NCBI RefSeq assembly: GCF_029691405.1 | Contig: NZ_CP121467.1 | Coordinates: 1,906,733 to 1,970,732 of the forward strand | Direction: 5' to 3' | Length of the DNA stretch: 64,000 nucleotides | Source of the DNA: Streptococcus sp. D7B5 | Lineage (GTDB): Bacteria; Bacillota; Bacilli; Lactobacillales; Streptococcaceae | Shown: positions 63,601 through 64,000 of the stretch, piece after piece | Layout of the letters: each line of letters opens with the position of its first letter | Numbering within the stretch: position 1 is the first letter of the stretch | The notes under the pieces: generated by a model | Seen by the model: only the letters and a program-made list of their open reading frames with translations | Told to the model about the DNA's origin: nothing | Database searches by the model: none | Position numbers and translations under genes: made by a program

Positions 63601-64000
63601 CATCTCCTTCAGGAGTTCAGAAGGTTTATGACACTAAACAAGATGCAAACAACTATAATCTTGCTAGTGGTTATACACTGAGTGAAGTGGGAGTCTATAC
63701 AGTAACAGTTGAAGTTATTGATAGTAATGGCAATTACACAACAGATGCTACAATAGGTGGAACTGAATCTGGTGTGGATCATGGGGCTGGCTCATCAACC
63801 GCTACAACAACTTACCACATCACAGTAACAGACACGATTGAAGGTCATAATGTAACATCCACAGATGTTCAAGGAGCGACTCAAACAGGTACTCCAACCT
63901 TTACATCTGTTGGTGATGGCTCACCTGTGGCACCAAGTGCTACTTCACCTGCTAAGTTGGTAGATCCTACCACTGGTAAGTTAGTTGACCAAGTAACAAT
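60661..64000 (+). CDS. Large YSIRK-type surface adhesin with CshA-like repeats (3' truncated)
   Basis: The frame is open without a stop from ATG 60661 to the window end, at least 1113 codons. The YSIRK-type signal reads YIRYGIRKYSFGAASVAI at residues 13-30, with cleavage likely after AVSA near 45. Residues 50-270 are Lys/Glu-rich helical; then beta-rich segments follow, with Trp- and Tyr-rich N-terminal adhesin-like modules (about 300-520). The end (TSTDVQGATQTGTPTFT then PAKLVDPTTGKLVDQ) matches the start of CshA-type fibril repeats. The LPXTG anchor must lie outside the window. GGAAGG is 12 bases before the ATG, rather far. Confidence 0.85.

Overview
The window is about 64 kb of a low-GC Gram-positive chromosome that reads as a mitis-group Streptococcus of the S. 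oralis/S. mitis type. The evidence is direct: two BOX repeats, the psaBCA-tpxD manganese locus, pppL-stkP, a SpNOX-like oxidase, a YSIRK-type adhesin, streptococcal MET-box and SloR/PsaR-type operators, and gene order and protein sequences close to those I know from pneumococcus. StkP carries only three visible PASTA domains plus a Ser/Asn/Gln tail, where I remember four in S. pneumoniae, so a non-pneumococcal relative is more likely. The species call is inference.

Layout. 1-5607: ribosome-assembly and NAD genes (yqeH, yhbY, nadD, yqeK, rsfS, yqeM, tmcAL), interrupted by a folded RNA-like element, a structured yqeM leader and two AT-rich membrane ORFs. 5734-15895: rny, then gmk-rpoZ-priA-fmt-rsmB-pppL-stkP, which couples nucleotide metabolism, replication restart, translation initiation and envelope signalling. 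15983-19763: a split ThrE-type exporter and mevalonate genes mvaS-mvaA. 19801-25617: the sucrose locus, scrR-scrB divergent from scrA, with scrK downstream. 25679-36562: accessory region with a second copy of the folded element, a TVP38-family membrane protein, a membrane-tethered SF2 helicase, a 42-bp-period palindrome array, a BOX element, a small membrane protein, a DUF6261-like protein, a 1352-residue AT-rich P-loop NTPase with KAP/YobI-like architecture, a YbgA/endonuclease V-like pair and a HigA-type antitoxin whose toxin survives only as a 21-codon remnant. 36816-40101: MET-box-controlled metE-metF. 40312-46696: pnp behind a tandem structured leader, then cysE, a YdeI-like ORF, a nucleoside phosphorylase, a RibD/DHFR-like reductase, cysS and mrnC. 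46700-48814: PucR-type regulator and msmK under a cre site. 48957-51646: relA-dtd. 51678-58140: psaR, tpxD, psaACB and divergent pepO. 58179-60103: a metallo-beta-lactamase-fold hydrolase and the NOX-like flavocytochrome. 60661-end: a giant adhesin that runs off the window.

The housekeeping parts form ordinary co-directional operons with short gaps or 1-11 nt overlaps. The most interesting material is in the accessory region (26646-36562), where the KAP/YobI-like NTPase is a candidate defence ATPase, and in the non-coding elements. Two copies of a multi-helix element (733-887 and 25679-25814) keep the same helices with different but still complementary sequences. That is covariation visible by eye and points to an RNA family I cannot name.
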